Assembly (NCBI RefSeq): GCF_013391415.1
Contig: NZ_JACAXB010000029.1
Coordinates: 1 to 38,571 of the forward strand
Direction of reading: 5' to 3'
Source of the DNA: Aquitalea sp. LB_tupeE
Lineage (GTDB): Bacteria > Pseudomonadota > Gammaproteobacteria > Burkholderiales > Chromobacteriaceae
DNA length: 38,571 nt
Positions 7,312 through 15,820 of this stretch are shown in pieces (the stretch's first letter is position 1; each line of letters opens with the position of its first letter). Under the pieces are notes generated by a model. It was not told the DNA's origin. It worked only from the letters and a program-made list of their open reading frames with translations, and ran no database searches. The position numbers were made by a program, and so were the translations under genes.

Positions 7312-8805
7312 TTACAGGCTGGGGAAGGCAAACTGCGAAGCTTCGTGGCTGGCGCGTTGCGGCCAGCGCTGGGTGATGGTCTTGCGCTTGGTGTAGAAGC
7401 GCACGCCATCCGGGCCGTAGGCGTGAAGGTCGCCAAACAGCGAACGCTTCCAGCCGCCAAAGCTGTGGTAGGCCACCGGCACCGGCAGCGGTACGTTGAC
7501 GCCCACCATGCCCACTTCGATTTCATCGCAGAACAGGCGTGCTGCTTCGCCATCACGGGTGAACAGGCAGGTGCCGTTGCCGTATTCGTGGTCGTTGATC
7601 AGCTGCATGGCGTCTTCCAGGCTGTTTACCCGCACAATGCACAGCACCGGGCCGAAGATTTCTTCCTCATACACCTTCATGCCGGGCTTGACGTGGTCGA
7701 ACAGGGTGCCGCCGACGAAGAAGCCTTCCTCGCAGCCGGAAACCTTCAGGCCACGGCCATCTACTACCAGTGTTGCGCCTTGTTCCACACCGCTGTCGAT
7801 ATAGCCCACCACCTTGTCGCGTGCCGCGCCAGTGACCAGCGGGCCCATGTCCAGGCCGCAGGAGGTGCCGGCACCGATTTTCAGCTCGGCAATCTTGGGC
7901 TTGAGTTTTTCCACCAGCTTGTCGGCCACCTGGTCACCCACAGCCACTACCACGGAAATGGCCATGCAGCGCTCGCCGCAGGAACCATAAGCCGCGCCCA
8001 TCAGCGCGTTGACGGTGTTGTCCAGATCGGCGTCCGGCAGCACCACGGCGTGGTTCTTCGCCCCGCCCAGCGCTTGCACGCGTTTGCCGCGCTTGTTGGC
8101 TTCGGTGTAGATGTATTCGGCAATCGGGGTGGAGCCGACAAAGCTGATGGCTTTCACTTCCGGTGCCTGGATCAGGCCATCAACGGCTTCCTTGTCGCCA
8201 TTCACCACATTCAGCACGCCCTTGGGCAGGCCGGCTTCATGCAGCAGCTGGGCGATCAGCAGGGTGGAGCTGGGGTCGCGCTCGGACGGCTTCAGGATGA
8301 AGCAGTTGCCGCAGGCAATGGCCAGCGGATACATCCACAGTGGCACCATGGCAGGGAAGTTGAACGGGGTGATACCGGCCACCACGCCCAGCGGCTGGAA
8401 GTCGCTCCAGCTGTCGATATTGGGGCCGACATTGCGGTTGTACTCGCCCTTGAGCAGTTCCGGCACGCCGCAGGCGTATTCCACGTTTTCGATGCCGCGT
8501 TGCAGTTCGCCCACCGCGTCTTCCAGGGTCTTGCCGTGTTCTTCGCTGATCAGCTGGGCAATTTTGTCGCGGTTGGCCTCCAGCAATTGCTTGAAGCGGA
8601 ACATCACCTGGGCGCGCTTGGCCGGCGGGGTTTTGCGCCATTCCGGGAAGGCAGCCTTGGCGCTGTCTATGGCGGCACGCAGGATGGCCTGGTCGGCCAG
8701 GGCCACTTCGCGCACCGGCTTGCCGAGCGAGGGGTTGAAGACGGGGGTGCTGCGGCCTGCCTGCTGGACAAGCTCACCGTTGATCAGATGGGCGATGGTG
8801 CTCAC
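7312..8805 (-). CDS. bauC: CoA-acylating (methyl)malonate-semialdehyde dehydrogenase, MmsA/BauC type
   Basis: The 497-aa aldehyde dehydrogenase carries marks of the CoA-acylating MmsA group. The nucleophile Cys280 is in GSCGERCMA, and GGAKNHAV (247-254) has Asn where hydrolytic ALDHs have the catalytic Glu. It converts malonate semialdehyde or methylmalonate semialdehyde with CoA and NAD to acetyl- or propionyl-CoA. It follows the aminotransferase gene by 46 bases, which points to beta-alanine breakdown (BauC role), although valine catabolism (mmsA) cannot be excluded. The GTG at 8805 ([11 protein letters not shown]) fits the usual N-terminus and has AGAAAG upstream. An ATG at 8829 would add eight residues without a good ribosome-binding site. 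Confidence 0.93.
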   Translation of the reverse strand: MSTIAHLINGELVQQAGRSTPVFNPSLGKPVREVALADQAILRAAIDSAKAAFPEWRKTPPAKRAQVMFRFKQLLEANRDKIAQLISEEHGKTLEDAVGELQRGIENVEYACGVPELLKGEYNRNVGPNIDSWSDFQPLGVVAGITPFNFPAMVPLWMYPLAIACGNCFILKPSERDPSSTLLIAQLLHEAGLPKGVLNVVNGDKEAVDGLIQAPEVKAISFVGSTPIAEYIYTEANKRGKRVQALGGAKNHAVVLPDADLDNTVNALMGAAYGSCGERCMAISVVVAVGDQVADKLVEKLKPKIAELKIGAGTSCGLDMGPLVTGAARDKVVGYIDSGVEQGATLVVDGRGLKVSGCEEGFFVGGTLFDHVKPGMKVYEEEIFGPVLCIVRVNSLEDAMQLINDHEYGNGTCLFTRDGEAARLFCDEIEVGMVGVNVPLPVPVAYHSFGGWKRSLFGDLHAYGPDGVRFYTKRKTITQRWPQRASHEASQFAFPSL

Positions 8806-8851
8806 GTTGGATTCTTTCTTGCTATGCACGGTATTGGTTTGAGTATCAGGC

Positions 8852-10192
8852 TCAGGCCAGCTTGTTCAGTACGTTGCCCACGGCATCGAACAGGGTGTCG
8901 AGCTGTGCCGGGGTGGTGTTGAAGCTGGGTCCGAATTGCAGGGTGTCGCCACCAAAACGCACGTAGAAGCCGGCTTTCCACAGCGTGAGGCCCGCCTCGT
9001 AGGGGCGGATGGCGGCATCGCCGTCACGCGCGGCCAGCTGGATGGCACCGGCCAGGCCGCAGTTACGGATGTCCACCACATGCGGGCTGCCCTTGAGCGC
9101 ATGCAGCTTGTCCTCGAATACCGGGGCCAGTGCCAGCGATTGTTCGATCAGCTGTTCGCGCTTGAGCACTTCCAGTGTGGCCAGACCGGCAGCGCAAGCC
9201 ACCGGGTGGCCGGAGTAGGTGTAGCCATGGGTGAATTCAATGGCGTGCTGCGGCAGGTTTTGCTGCATGAAGGTGTTGTAGATTTCCTTCGAAGCAATCA
9301 CTGCGCCCAGCGGTACCGCGCCGTTGGTCACCTGCTTGGCGGTATTCATGATGTCCGGGGTCACGCCAAAGTAGTCGGCACCGGTCCACTTGCCCATGCG
9401 GCCGTAGGCGGTGATGACTTCGTCAAAGATCAGCAGAATGTTGTTCTGGCTGCATATTTCGCGCAGGCGTTGCAGGTAGCCCTTGGGCGGCACGATGACA
9501 CCGGCCGAACCGGACATGGGCTCGACGATGACAGCAGCGATATTGGAAGCGTCGTGCAGTTCGATCAGCTTGAGCAGTTCGTTGGCCAGCTCCACGCCGC
9601 CGGTTTCGGCCATGCCACGGGTAAAGGCCATGCCCGGTTGCAGGGTGTGCGGCAGATGATCGGCATCCATCAACTGGCCGTACAGCTTGCGGTTGCCACC
9701 AATGCCACCTAGCGCGGTACCACCGATGTTCACGCCATGATAACCACGGGCGCGGCCGATGAAGCGGGTTTTGCTGGGCTGGCCCTTCAGGCGCCAGTAG
9801 GCCTTGGCCATCTTGATGGCGGTATCGGCGCACTCGGAGCCGGAGCCGGTAAACAGTACGTGGTCCAGGCCTTCCGGCATGATGCCGGCGATTTCCTCGG
9901 CCAGGCGGAAGGCCAGCGGGTGACCGTACTGGAAGCCCGGTGCGTAGTCCAGCGTGCCCAGCTGACGTGATACCGCTTCCTGGATTTCCTTGCGGTTATG
10001 ACCGGCACCACAGGTCCACAAACCGGACAGACTGTCGAAAATGCGGCGGCCCTTGTCGTCGATAAAGTAATTGCCGTCAGCTGCCACGATGATGCGCGGG
10101 TCTTGCTTGAATGCACGGTTGGCAGAGAAGGGCATCCACTGTGCGTCGAGTTTCAGATCGCTGGGGGTGAAGACAGAATGCGGTGCAGACAT
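8852..10192 (-). CDS. bauA: Beta-alanine (omega-amino acid):pyruvate aminotransferase
   Basis: This is a 446-aa class-III, PLP-dependent aminotransferase. The PLP-binding Lys is K286 in [16 protein letters not shown], and D257 in [12 protein letters not shown] binds the pyridine nitrogen. The N-terminus [14 protein letters not shown] is typical of omega-amino acid:pyruvate transaminases. It moves the amino group of beta-alanine to pyruvate, giving malonate semialdehyde, the substrate of the next gene. The start at 10192 has AGGAG 6 bases upstream; the frame continues to 10228 but without such a site. The upstream region carries AraC-like direct repeats, and the adjacent regulator gene is broken. 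Confidence 0.94.
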   Translation of the reverse strand: MSAPHSVFTPSDLKLDAQWMPFSANRAFKQDPRIIVAADGNYFIDDKGRRIFDSLSGLWTCGAGHNRKEIQEAVSRQLGTLDYAPGFQYGHPLAFRLAEEIAGIMPEGLDHVLFTGSGSECADTAIKMAKAYWRLKGQPSKTRFIGRARGYHGVNIGGTALGGIGGNRKLYGQLMDADHLPHTLQPGMAFTRGMAETGGVELANELLKLIELHDASNIAAVIVEPMSGSAGVIVPPKGYLQRLREICSQNNILLIFDEVITAYGRMGKWTGADYFGVTPDIMNTAKQVTNGAVPLGAVIASKEIYNTFMQQNLPQHAIEFTHGYTYSGHPVACAAGLATLEVLKREQLIEQSLALAPVFEDKLHALKGSPHVVDIRNCGLAGAIQLAARDGDAAIRPYEAGLTLWKAGFYVRFGGDTLQFGPSFNTTPAQLDTLFDAVGNVLNKLA

Positions 10193-10240
10193 GATGGCTC
10201 CTGGTGCCATGGTTGATGTGCACAGCATGCATCAAACAAT

Positions 10241-10280
10241 AGGTGAGTTAAATTGAAAGTTATAAACGTAAAGGTGAGTT
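10241..10280. promoter_or_regulatory. Direct repeat pair upstream of bauA (AraC-type operator candidate)
   Basis: AGGTGAGTT occurs at 10241-10249 and again at 10272-10280, in the same orientation and 31 bp apart (about three helical turns). The DNA between is AT-rich. This is the layout expected for an AraC-family activator site, about 50-90 bases before the bauA start. An AraC-like pseudogene begins just beyond. Confidence 0.5.
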
Positions 10281-10325
10281 TTTTTGAACGTAATGCAGAT
10301 GACTGCGGGATGGCTGCCAGACTGG

Positions 10326-10800
10326 CTAGCCAAGCGGCAGGCTGGCAGGTTGTTGCGCCAGCCGCCACGCGCGCGGGGTCTGGCCGCAATCTGCCTTGAA
10401 TGCATGGGCCAGTGCGGCTTCGCTGCCATAGCCCACGACATCGGCAGTCAGCTTCAGCGGCACGCAAACCACATCTGGCATCACGCCAGCCAGCGGGTTG
10501 TTGGCACCGCGGTCAAATTGCAACTGGGCGCAGGCGAGCGTGGCACCCGCTTGCGTATCGCTGACAAAGCGCCGTGCCAGCGGGCGCGGGTAGAACAGCA
10601 GGCTGGGTTCGCCAATATGCAGTGCAGCCTGGTCGGGGTGTTGTACTTCCAGTTCACCGCGCTGTACCAGATGTAGTTGGCCGCCGCTGTCCGGTGCAGC
10701 AAAGCGTGTCACCCCGCACAGGTTGCCGGAGTGGAACAGGTGCGCGCACCGGGAAGTGGTGCAGTAAGGCATCCAGCCTGTCGGTGGAATTACCTTGCAT
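10326..10800 (-). pseudogene. Broken AraC-family transcriptional regulator
   Basis: The remnant holds an N-terminal cupin_6-like part (LFHSGNLCGVTRFAAPDSGGQ through LACAQLQFDRG). It jumps directly to the last helix-turn-helix segment VGYGSEAALAHAFKADCGQTPRAW. The usual 100-130 residues between NPLAGVMPDVV and the final HTH are missing, with a likely junction at 10455-10463 where VPL and PLKL merge. The expected start MQGNSTDRLDALLHHFPVRA (ATG at 10800, preceded by AGGAA) is in a different frame from HLFHSGNLCG, so a second lesion, a +1 or -2 shift, lies near 10740. It lies upstream of bauA on the same strand, and its normal role was probably to regulate it. Confidence 0.8.
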
Positions 10801-10807
10801 TTCCTAC

Positions 10808-10837
10808 GATTGATCAATTTATCAATACTTTTTGTAT
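10808..10837. promoter_or_regulatory. Inverted repeats upstream of ohr (possible operator)
   Basis: ATTGAT (10809-10814) and ATCAAT (10821-10826) form an inverted repeat, and the first arm is also part of the 10-bp palindrome ATTGATCAAT. ATAC-N5-GTAT follows at 10825-10837. Such AT-rich dyads are typical of MarR-type (OhrR) operators, but no ohrR gene is in the window. Confidence 0.35.
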
Positions 10838-10918
10838 CATATCGTATTGACCGGTGCGGTACAGTAGTTCCTGCCAAACGGCTTGAACCCCACACTCACG
10901 CAATGCAAGGAGTCCACC

Positions 10919-11344
10919 ATGTCTATCGAAAAAGTCCTCTACCGCGCCAATGCCACAGCCACCGGTGGCCGCGAAGGCAGTGCCGAATCGTCTGACGCTG
11001 CTTTGAAGGTGCAATTGTCCACCCCGCGCGAACTGGGTGGTGCCGGTGGCCCGGGTACCAATCCGGAGCAACTGTTCGCCGCCGGATACTCGGCCTGCTT
11101 TCTGGGGGCGCTGAAGTTTGTAGCGATGCAAAGCAAGGTGGCCTTGCCTGCCACCACCACGGTAAATGCGACCGTAGGTATCGGTCCGATTCCGACCGGC
11201 TTTGGTATTGAAGTGGATTTGCAGATCAGCATTCCCGGCCTGGATGCAGCCCAAGCGCAAGCACTGGTGGACAAGGCACACATTGTTTGCCCTTACTCCA
11301 ACGCCACCCGTGGCAATATCGACGTACGCCTGCAGCTGGTGTAA
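10919..11344 (+). CDS. ohr: Organic hydroperoxide resistance protein Ohr
   Basis: This is a 141-aa OsmC/Ohr-family thiol peroxidase. The two redox cysteines are C60 ([10 protein letters not shown]) and C124 ([10 protein letters not shown]), and the Arg/Glu partners of the peroxidatic Cys are also present (R17, E50). It reduces organic hydroperoxides in the cytosol, usually with lipoylated partners. AAGGAGTCCACC directly before the ATG at 10919 is a strong ribosome-binding site and fixes the start. The length is standard. The gene has its own terminator, and no OhrR repressor gene is adjacent. Confidence 0.96.
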   Translation: MSIEKVLYRANATATGGREGSAESSDAALKVQLSTPRELGGAGGPGTNPEQLFAAGYSACFLGALKFVAMQSKVALPATTTVNATVGIGPIPTGFGIEVDLQISIPGLDAAQAQALVDKAHIVCPYSNATRGNIDVRLQLV

Positions 11345-11371
11345 GCCGACGCCCGATTCACTGGATTGCGC

Positions 11372-11395
11372 AACCCCCGCTTTGACGGGGGTTTT
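11372..11395 (+). terminator. Terminator of ohr
   Basis: The 8-bp stem AACCCCCG / CGGGGGTT (11372-11379 with 11386-11393) has a 6-base loop and ends in TTTT. Confidence 0.85.
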
Positions 11396-11600
11396 GCATT
11401 TATATGCCATGAAACATGACTTTGGTTTATGTAGAAATCAAATGACAACGCAAATGTCAGTCCGGCCTGTCGGGCATGGCCGCTCTTTACACTTATTGAC
11501 ATAATCATGCGCAAAATTAACGGTAATTAATAAATAAAACAATAAGATAGTAGGCTGCCAACAGGATGTCTGCGCATGCCGGACAAAGAGAAACGTGAAG

Positions 11601-12044
11601 ATGGACCACCAGCAAGCACAAGCACAAACGCGACAAATACAATTTGACATGATGGCGTTCAGCCGCTGGCAGATCCGTCTTTTGCGCGGGGTGATCCCGC
11701 TTGTATTGCTATTGATCCTTATCCTGCCTCCGTCGGTCATGCCAACACTGCTGCCCGCAGGCTGGTTGGGACTCGCGCCAGTCACACTGGGCCTCCTGCT
11801 GTCCTTATTCTTGTGGTCGGGTTGTGGTTTTTTACTTTGGGCCTTGTTTCGTGGCTGTGCCATGGCCAGTGCAGCGCAACAGCAGGAGCTGCAGCGCTTG
11901 TTTGCGGATTATCCGGAACTGCATGCTTACCGAGACCGGGTAGCTGCGCTGGGCCGTGGTTTTACCGTGGGCGAACATGAAACCCTGATGGCCTGGCCAG
12001 CCATGAAGGCAGCGATTGCCGACGATCTGGATTCGGCCGTCTGA
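11601..12044 (+). CDS. Small two-span membrane protein, unknown
   Basis: The protein is 147 aa. A polar N-terminus rich in Gln is followed by two hydrophobic spans (about LLRGVIPLVLLLILILPP and LGLLLSLFLWSGCGFLLWALF). A soluble C-terminal tail of some 60 residues follows. No family is recognised. The ATG at 11601 (MDHQQAQAQ) is preferred; a GTG two codons earlier (11595) is also possible. AAGAG lies 11 bases upstream. It sits between ohr and rimO, with no sign that it shares an operon with either. The 256 bases before it are AT-rich, with TTGACA near 11506 but no well-placed -10. Confidence 0.65.
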   Translation: MDHQQAQAQTRQIQFDMMAFSRWQIRLLRGVIPLVLLLILILPPSVMPTLLPAGWLGLAPVTLGLLLSLFLWSGCGFLLWALFRGCAMASAAQQQELQRLFADYPELHAYRDRVAALGRGFTVGEHETLMAWPAMKAAIADDLDSAV

Positions 12045-12130
12045 AAGGTTGTGGCGACCATCCGGCAGCCAGTAGCGCGCGGCAGGGTGTTTTGACCGAA
12101 GCTGCATGGGTATGTACTGGCAAATCGCTG

Positions 12131-12136
12131 TATAAT
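12131..12136 (+). promoter_or_regulatory. Candidate -10 box for rimO
   Basis: A perfect TATAAT lies 31 bases before the rimO ATG. No good -35 box is found at the usual spacing, so this is a partial promoter call. Confidence 0.4.
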
Positions 12137-12167
12137 CTGGCGTTTTTCATTTTTTGCACTACGCCAC

Positions 12168-13484
12168 ATGTCCAAAGCTCCTCGTATCGGTATGGTTTCC
12201 CTCGGCTGTCCCAAGGCCCAGAGTGATTCCGAACATATTCTTACCCGCCTGCGCGCGGAGGGTTATGAAATTTCCTCCTCCTATGACGGGGCTGACCTGG
12301 TGGTGGTCAACACCTGTGGCTTCATCGATTCGGCAGTGACCGAATCGCTGGATGCCATTGGCGAAGCGCTGAATGAAAACGGCAAGGTGATTGTCACCGG
12401 CTGTCTGGGTGCCAAGGATGGCGTGGTGCAGAATGCCCACCCGTCGGTACTGGCGGTGACCGGCCCGCACGCTACCGACGAGGTGATGGACGCGGTACAC
12501 AACTACCTGCCCAAGCCGCACGACCCTTTTGTCGACCTGGTGCCGGATATCGGCATCCGCCTGACGCCCAAGCACTACGCTTACCTGAAGATTTCCGAAG
12601 GCTGTAATCACCGCTGTACCTTCTGCATCATCCCGTCCATGCGTGGCGATCTGGAAAGCCGCCCGGTACATGATGTACTGCGTGAAGCGGCCAATCTGGC
12701 CCGCGCCGGGGTGAAGGAACTGCTGGTGATTTCGCAGGACACCTCGGCCTATGGCGTCGATGTCAAATACAAGCTGGGCTTCCATGACGGCCGCCCGGTC
12801 AAGACCCGCATGACCGAGCTGTGTGAGGAGTTGGGCAAGCACGGCATCTGGGTGCGCCTGCACTATGTTTACCCCTATCCGCACGTGGATGAGGTGATTC
12901 CGCTGATGCGCGATGGCAAAATCCTGCCTTATCTGGATATTCCGTTCCAGCATGCCAGCCAGAAAGTGCTGAAGCTGATGAAGCGTCCGGCCAATAGCGA
13001 CAATGTGCTGGCACGCATCAAGAAATGGCGCGAGATCTGCCCGCAACTGGTGATCCGTTCCACCTTCATTGTCGGCTTCCCCGGCGAAACCGAAGAAGAC
13101 TTCGAAGAACTGCTGCAATTCCTGCGCGAAGCCCAGCTGGACCGCGTGGGCTGTTTTACCTATTCCGCTGTCGAAGGCGCTACCGCCAACGACTTGCCCG
13201 ATCAGGTGCCGGAAGACGTTAAAGAAGCGCGCAAGGAGCGCTTCATGGAAGTGCAGGCAGAAATCAGCGCCCGCAAGCTGGAAGCCCGTATCGGTCAGCG
13301 CCTGACCGTGCTGGTGGATGAAATCGATGACGAGGGGACTGCCATCTGCCGCAGCTATGCCGATGCGCCGGAAATCGACGGCCTGGTGTTTGTGGAAGAT
13401 GCCACCGGTCTTGAGGCTGGCCAGTTTGTCGAGGTGGACATTGTTGATTGCAGCGAGCACGACCTGTGGGGCGAGCGCGTCTGA
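12168..13484 (+). CDS. rimO: Ribosomal protein S12 methylthiotransferase RimO
   Basis: This 438-aa radical-SAM methylthiotransferase adds a methylthio group to an Asp of ribosomal protein S12. The N-terminal MTTase domain has the auxiliary cluster cysteines C14, C50 and C79. The radical-SAM CxxxCxxC is C146-C150-C153 ([13 protein letters not shown]). A C-terminal TRAM-type domain begins at about 370. The opening [15 protein letters not shown] and the motif NTCGFID are typical of RimO rather than MiaB. It has no real ribosome-binding site beyond an AT-rich leader. A strong terminator follows at 13513. Confidence 0.97.
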   Translation: MSKAPRIGMVSLGCPKAQSDSEHILTRLRAEGYEISSSYDGADLVVVNTCGFIDSAVTESLDAIGEALNENGKVIVTGCLGAKDGVVQNAHPSVLAVTGPHATDEVMDAVHNYLPKPHDPFVDLVPDIGIRLTPKHYAYLKISEGCNHRCTFCIIPSMRGDLESRPVHDVLREAANLARAGVKELLVISQDTSAYGVDVKYKLGFHDGRPVKTRMTELCEELGKHGIWVRLHYVYPYPHVDEVIPLMRDGKILPYLDIPFQHASQKVLKLMKRPANSDNVLARIKKWREICPQLVIRSTFIVGFPGETEEDFEELLQFLREAQLDRVGCFTYSAVEGATANDLPDQVPEDVKEARKERFMEVQAEISARKLEARIGQRLTVLVDEIDDEGTAICRSYADAPEIDGLVFVEDATGLEAGQFVEVDIVDCSEHDLWGERV

Positions 13485-13512
13485 TTCTTTATTACGGATG
13501 AACAGTTGTACC

Positions 13513-13541
13513 AACGGCCTGCCAGCAAGCAGGCCGTTTTT
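13513..13541 (+). terminator. Terminator of rimO
   Basis: The 10-bp stem AACGGCCTGC / GCAGGCCGTT (13513-13522 with 13529-13538) has loop CAGCAA and ends in five Ts. It lies between convergent rimO and hoxJ; the minus-strand side lacks a T tract. Confidence 0.9.
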
Positions 13542-13554
13542 GCGTGCAGCAGAC

Positions 13555-14916
13555 TTAGCCGGTAAACGCTGGCAGGCTCAGCGTGAAGCAGGCACCGCCA
13601 GCCGGGTGATTATCGGCGCTCAGTTGGCCGCCATGACGCTCGACTATGCCATAGCTGATGGACAAGCCAAGCCCGGTACCCTTGCCGATGGGCTTGGTGG
13701 TGAAGAAGGGGTCGAAGATCAGCGGCAAGGCTTCCTCGCTGATGCCGCTGCCATTGTCGTGCAGTTGCAGTTCCACGTTTTGTCCCTGACGGTTGATGGT
13801 CAGCTCCAGCCGGGGATTCCGGGTTTTCTCGATGGCATCAAAAGCGTTCTGAATCAGATTCACCAGCACCTGTTGCAACTGGTTGGCCGAACCGCACACC
13901 CAGGCCGGGGTGTCCAGCCCGGTATTGAGGATGTCGACCCGAAACGGCGCCGCACGGCTGACCCAATGCACTGCGCGCTGTGTCAGGTCAGCCAGGTCCA
14001 CCCGCTGGCGCGTGTTTTCTTCCACGGCAGAAAAGCGCTTTAGTGCATCCACGATATGGCCGCTGCGCTCGGCCCCTTCCATCAGGCCTGCGCTGAGCGA
14101 GGGCAGGTCGGCAATCAGCCGGTCGATTTTCAGCTCGATGCGTAATGCCTGATTCTCCGGGCTCAGGTCGTTCGCATGAAGGGCGTTCAGATAACGGGTG
14201 AGTTTGCCGGCATAGCGTTGCATGGCATGGGCATTGCCCAGCACAAAGCTGATGGGATTGTTCAGTTCGTGCGCCACGCCCGCCACCAGGCGGCCCAGCG
14301 AAGCCATTTTCTCCGCCTGCACCAACTGTGCCTGGGCGGATTTGAGCGCCTGGTGCGCCGCCTGCAACTGGGCATAGGCGCGCTTGAGTTCGCCTACCGG
14401 CCGCCCGACGGCGACAAAGCCGCTATAGCGACCTTCGCCGTCGTACAGCGGGCTGACATTCCAGGTCACCGGTACGGGTTCTCCCTGCTGGCGGGGCAGG
14501 GCAATTTCCACGTCCTGCATATCGCTGCGACCTGCGGCCAGCAGATTGGCTATTTGTTGCTGCGCCTGGCTGTCCTGCACCAGCTCGGTCAGGTCGCAGC
14601 CGACCAGCGCATTTTCCGGGCGTCCTGTCAGTTGCAGCATGGCCCGGTTCACCTGGCGCACCTTGCCCACGGTGTCGCACACGATCAATACATCAGTCAT
14701 TGCAGCCAGCACGCCCTCGGTGAAGTGATGGGCCTCGGCCAGTTCGCGGTGTTTGGTCTCCAGCGTTTCCTGGGAGGCCACCAGTTCGCTGTACACCTCA
14801 TCCATGCGCTGGATGACATCAATCCAGGCTGATTCGGCCAACTCCTGTCCGGCAGCAGCAATGCTGTCGTCCGGCAGGCTGACTGGCGCATGCAGGGCAT
14901 GGTGCGATACGGGCAT
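13555..14916 (-). CDS. hoxJ: Hydrogenase-regulating sensor histidine kinase HoxJ/HupT
   Basis: This is a 453-aa soluble histidine kinase with no membrane span. It opens with a helical segment WIDVIQRMDEVYSELV, seen in HoxJ/HupT kinases. A PAS domain follows (about 66-180, AAMTDVLIVCDTVGKVRQVNRAMLQLTG). The dimerisation and phosphoacceptor box has H216 in GRLVAGVAHELNNPISFVLGN, and the HATPase domain has its N box (NLIQNAFDAI), DNGSGI and GTGLGLSISYGIV. In H2-oxidising bacteria this kinase takes the signal from the regulatory hydrogenase HoxBC and acts on HoxA. Those partners lie 8.2 kb away on the same strand, on the other side of the pga operon. CAGGAAA precedes the ATG. Confidence 0.9.
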   Translation of the reverse strand: MPVSHHALHAPVSLPDDSIAAAGQELAESAWIDVIQRMDEVYSELVASQETLETKHRELAEAHHFTEGVLAAMTDVLIVCDTVGKVRQVNRAMLQLTGRPENALVGCDLTELVQDSQAQQQIANLLAAGRSDMQDVEIALPRQQGEPVPVTWNVSPLYDGEGRYSGFVAVGRPVGELKRAYAQLQAAHQALKSAQAQLVQAEKMASLGRLVAGVAHELNNPISFVLGNAHAMQRYAGKLTRYLNALHANDLSPENQALRIELKIDRLIADLPSLSAGLMEGAERSGHIVDALKRFSAVEENTRQRVDLADLTQRAVHWVSRAAPFRVDILNTGLDTPAWVCGSANQLQQVLVNLIQNAFDAIEKTRNPRLELTINRQGQNVELQLHDNGSGISEEALPLIFDPFFTTKPIGKGTGLGLSISYGIVERHGGQLSADNHPAGGACFTLSLPAFTG

Positions 14917-15021
14917 GACGGGTGTTTCCTGTAAAGGGCAGTGGTTTCATCCGATGGCTTGTCCGGCAGCCATGTCTGCCAGGCGAGTGTGGCGGCCTGG
15001 TGGTCCGGCTGTACTGATTTT

Positions 15022-15054
15022 ATGCCGGGAGCCAGTTGCCCGGCATTTTTCTTT
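15022..15054 (+). terminator. Orphan plus-strand terminator hairpin
   Basis: ATGCCGGG (15022-15029) pairs with CCCGGCAT (15039-15046) around a 9-base loop and is followed by TTTTCTTTT. No plus-strand gene ends upstream of it. Confidence 0.6.
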
Positions 15055-15096
15055 TGTGGCTTGCCTTGGTGCCCATGCCTTTGTCCTTGTTTTGGC

Positions 15097-15107
15097 GGGG
15101 GGGGGGG
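15097..15107. repeat. Homopolymer tract of 11 G
   Basis: This is an unbroken run of eleven Gs on the plus strand, in the non-coding region about 180 bases upstream of the hoxJ start. Such tracts are prone to slipped-strand length change. Confidence 0.9.
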
Positions 15108-15427
15108 CTTGTGGCGCCGTCGGGGGTGGCTGTCGGTAAAGCATGGCTGGGGTGGTCGTGTGGTGCTTGCTTTGAGTAGCAGTAACTTGAATGTGGTTAT
15201 TGATTGCAATCCGCTGCAATTTAATGGAAATCATGAATGCAACAGGGAAGTGACTAGTCGTAAAAGACTAGTGATAACTGAAAAGACTATTTGATGTGGC
15301 TCGCGTGGCAGTTAAACTTTTCACGTGGAAATAATTTAAATGATTAACTTTAAAATTAATGGTAAAAAGAAAAATTTTTTATAGTAATAACAGGGTGTTG
15401 AAAAAAATGCGTAAATTGTCATGGATT

Positions 15428-15436
15428 TGCTATACT
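15428..15436 (+). promoter_or_regulatory. Candidate extended -10 promoter for pgaABCD
   Basis: TGC-TATACT (15428-15436) fits an extended -10 element and points toward pgaA, which would then have a leader of about 380 bases. No good -35 is seen. Long pga leaders that are controlled after transcription are known in E. coli (CsrA); none was demonstrated here. Confidence 0.35.
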
Positions 15437-15680
15437 TGCTGCCTAGAATTCAGCGCCAAATCGATAGAATCCGAAGGCAATCCATTGCCACGTGCTGGCT
15501 CACTCAGATGGTCTTTCAGCTTGAATGGAATGAAATCATCCGTTTTTACGGATTAATTAAGTTTCCATTGCTGTCTTTTGTCTCTCTAGTTTAGAGACGT
15601 GAATGACGTTGTTTTGTTGGGGATTTCACAAGGGAATTCCTGCGCAAAAATTAAATGACAAATAAATTTAATCTCTTGTT

Positions 15681-15701
15681 TTTAATGAAAATTTCATTAA
15701 A
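15681..15701. promoter_or_regulatory. Perfect 21-bp palindrome upstream of pgaA (operator candidate)
   Basis: TTTAATGAAA and its exact reverse complement TTTCATTAAA flank a single central A. The site lies 120 bases before the pgaA ATG. A perfect dyad of this length is characteristic of a dimeric repressor or activator site; the protein is unknown. Confidence 0.55.
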
Positions 15702-15820
15702 TGGTCATGCGCAGACAAGAGGTGGCAAGCGTGCGCGCAGTTGTTATGTGATTTCCGTGTAGGCCATGGCAGTGCCCGCCGGATGTTCTTGTGTTTCAAA
15801 CAAACCAGACTGAAACCGCT

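Larger units (their letters stand above)
14917..15820. other. Long gene-free region between hoxJ and pgaA
   Basis: These 904 bases hold no convincing gene. The left third (14917-15170) is GC-rich and includes a plus-strand terminator hairpin and a run of 11 Gs. From about 15180 to 15700 it becomes strongly AT-rich, with a candidate extended -10 box and a perfect long palindrome. ACTAGT occurs twice close together near 15253-15271, and AAAAGACTA appears twice at about 15262-15289. ORFs here (for example 14941-15294 and 15359-15556) show no family likeness or ribosome-binding site. Confidence 0.7.

Noticed and set aside
7246-8922. Plus-strand open frame of 558 codons
   Set aside because: It is antisense to the clear MmsA/BauC gene, has low-complexity His/Gln/Ala-rich content and no family likeness; a shadow of GC-rich codon use.
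12159-13514. Minus-strand open frame of 451 codons
   Set aside because: It is the exact antisense of rimO, without a recognisable domain or ribosome-binding site.
14941-15294. Possible small gene across the G tract
   Set aside because: The translation is Cys/Gly/Trp-rich nonsense-like sequence with no family match; the G tract and a terminator hairpin lie within it.
15359-15556. Possible 65-residue gene in the pga leader
   Set aside because: It has no ribosome-binding site or likeness to known proteins, and it overlaps a candidate promoter.
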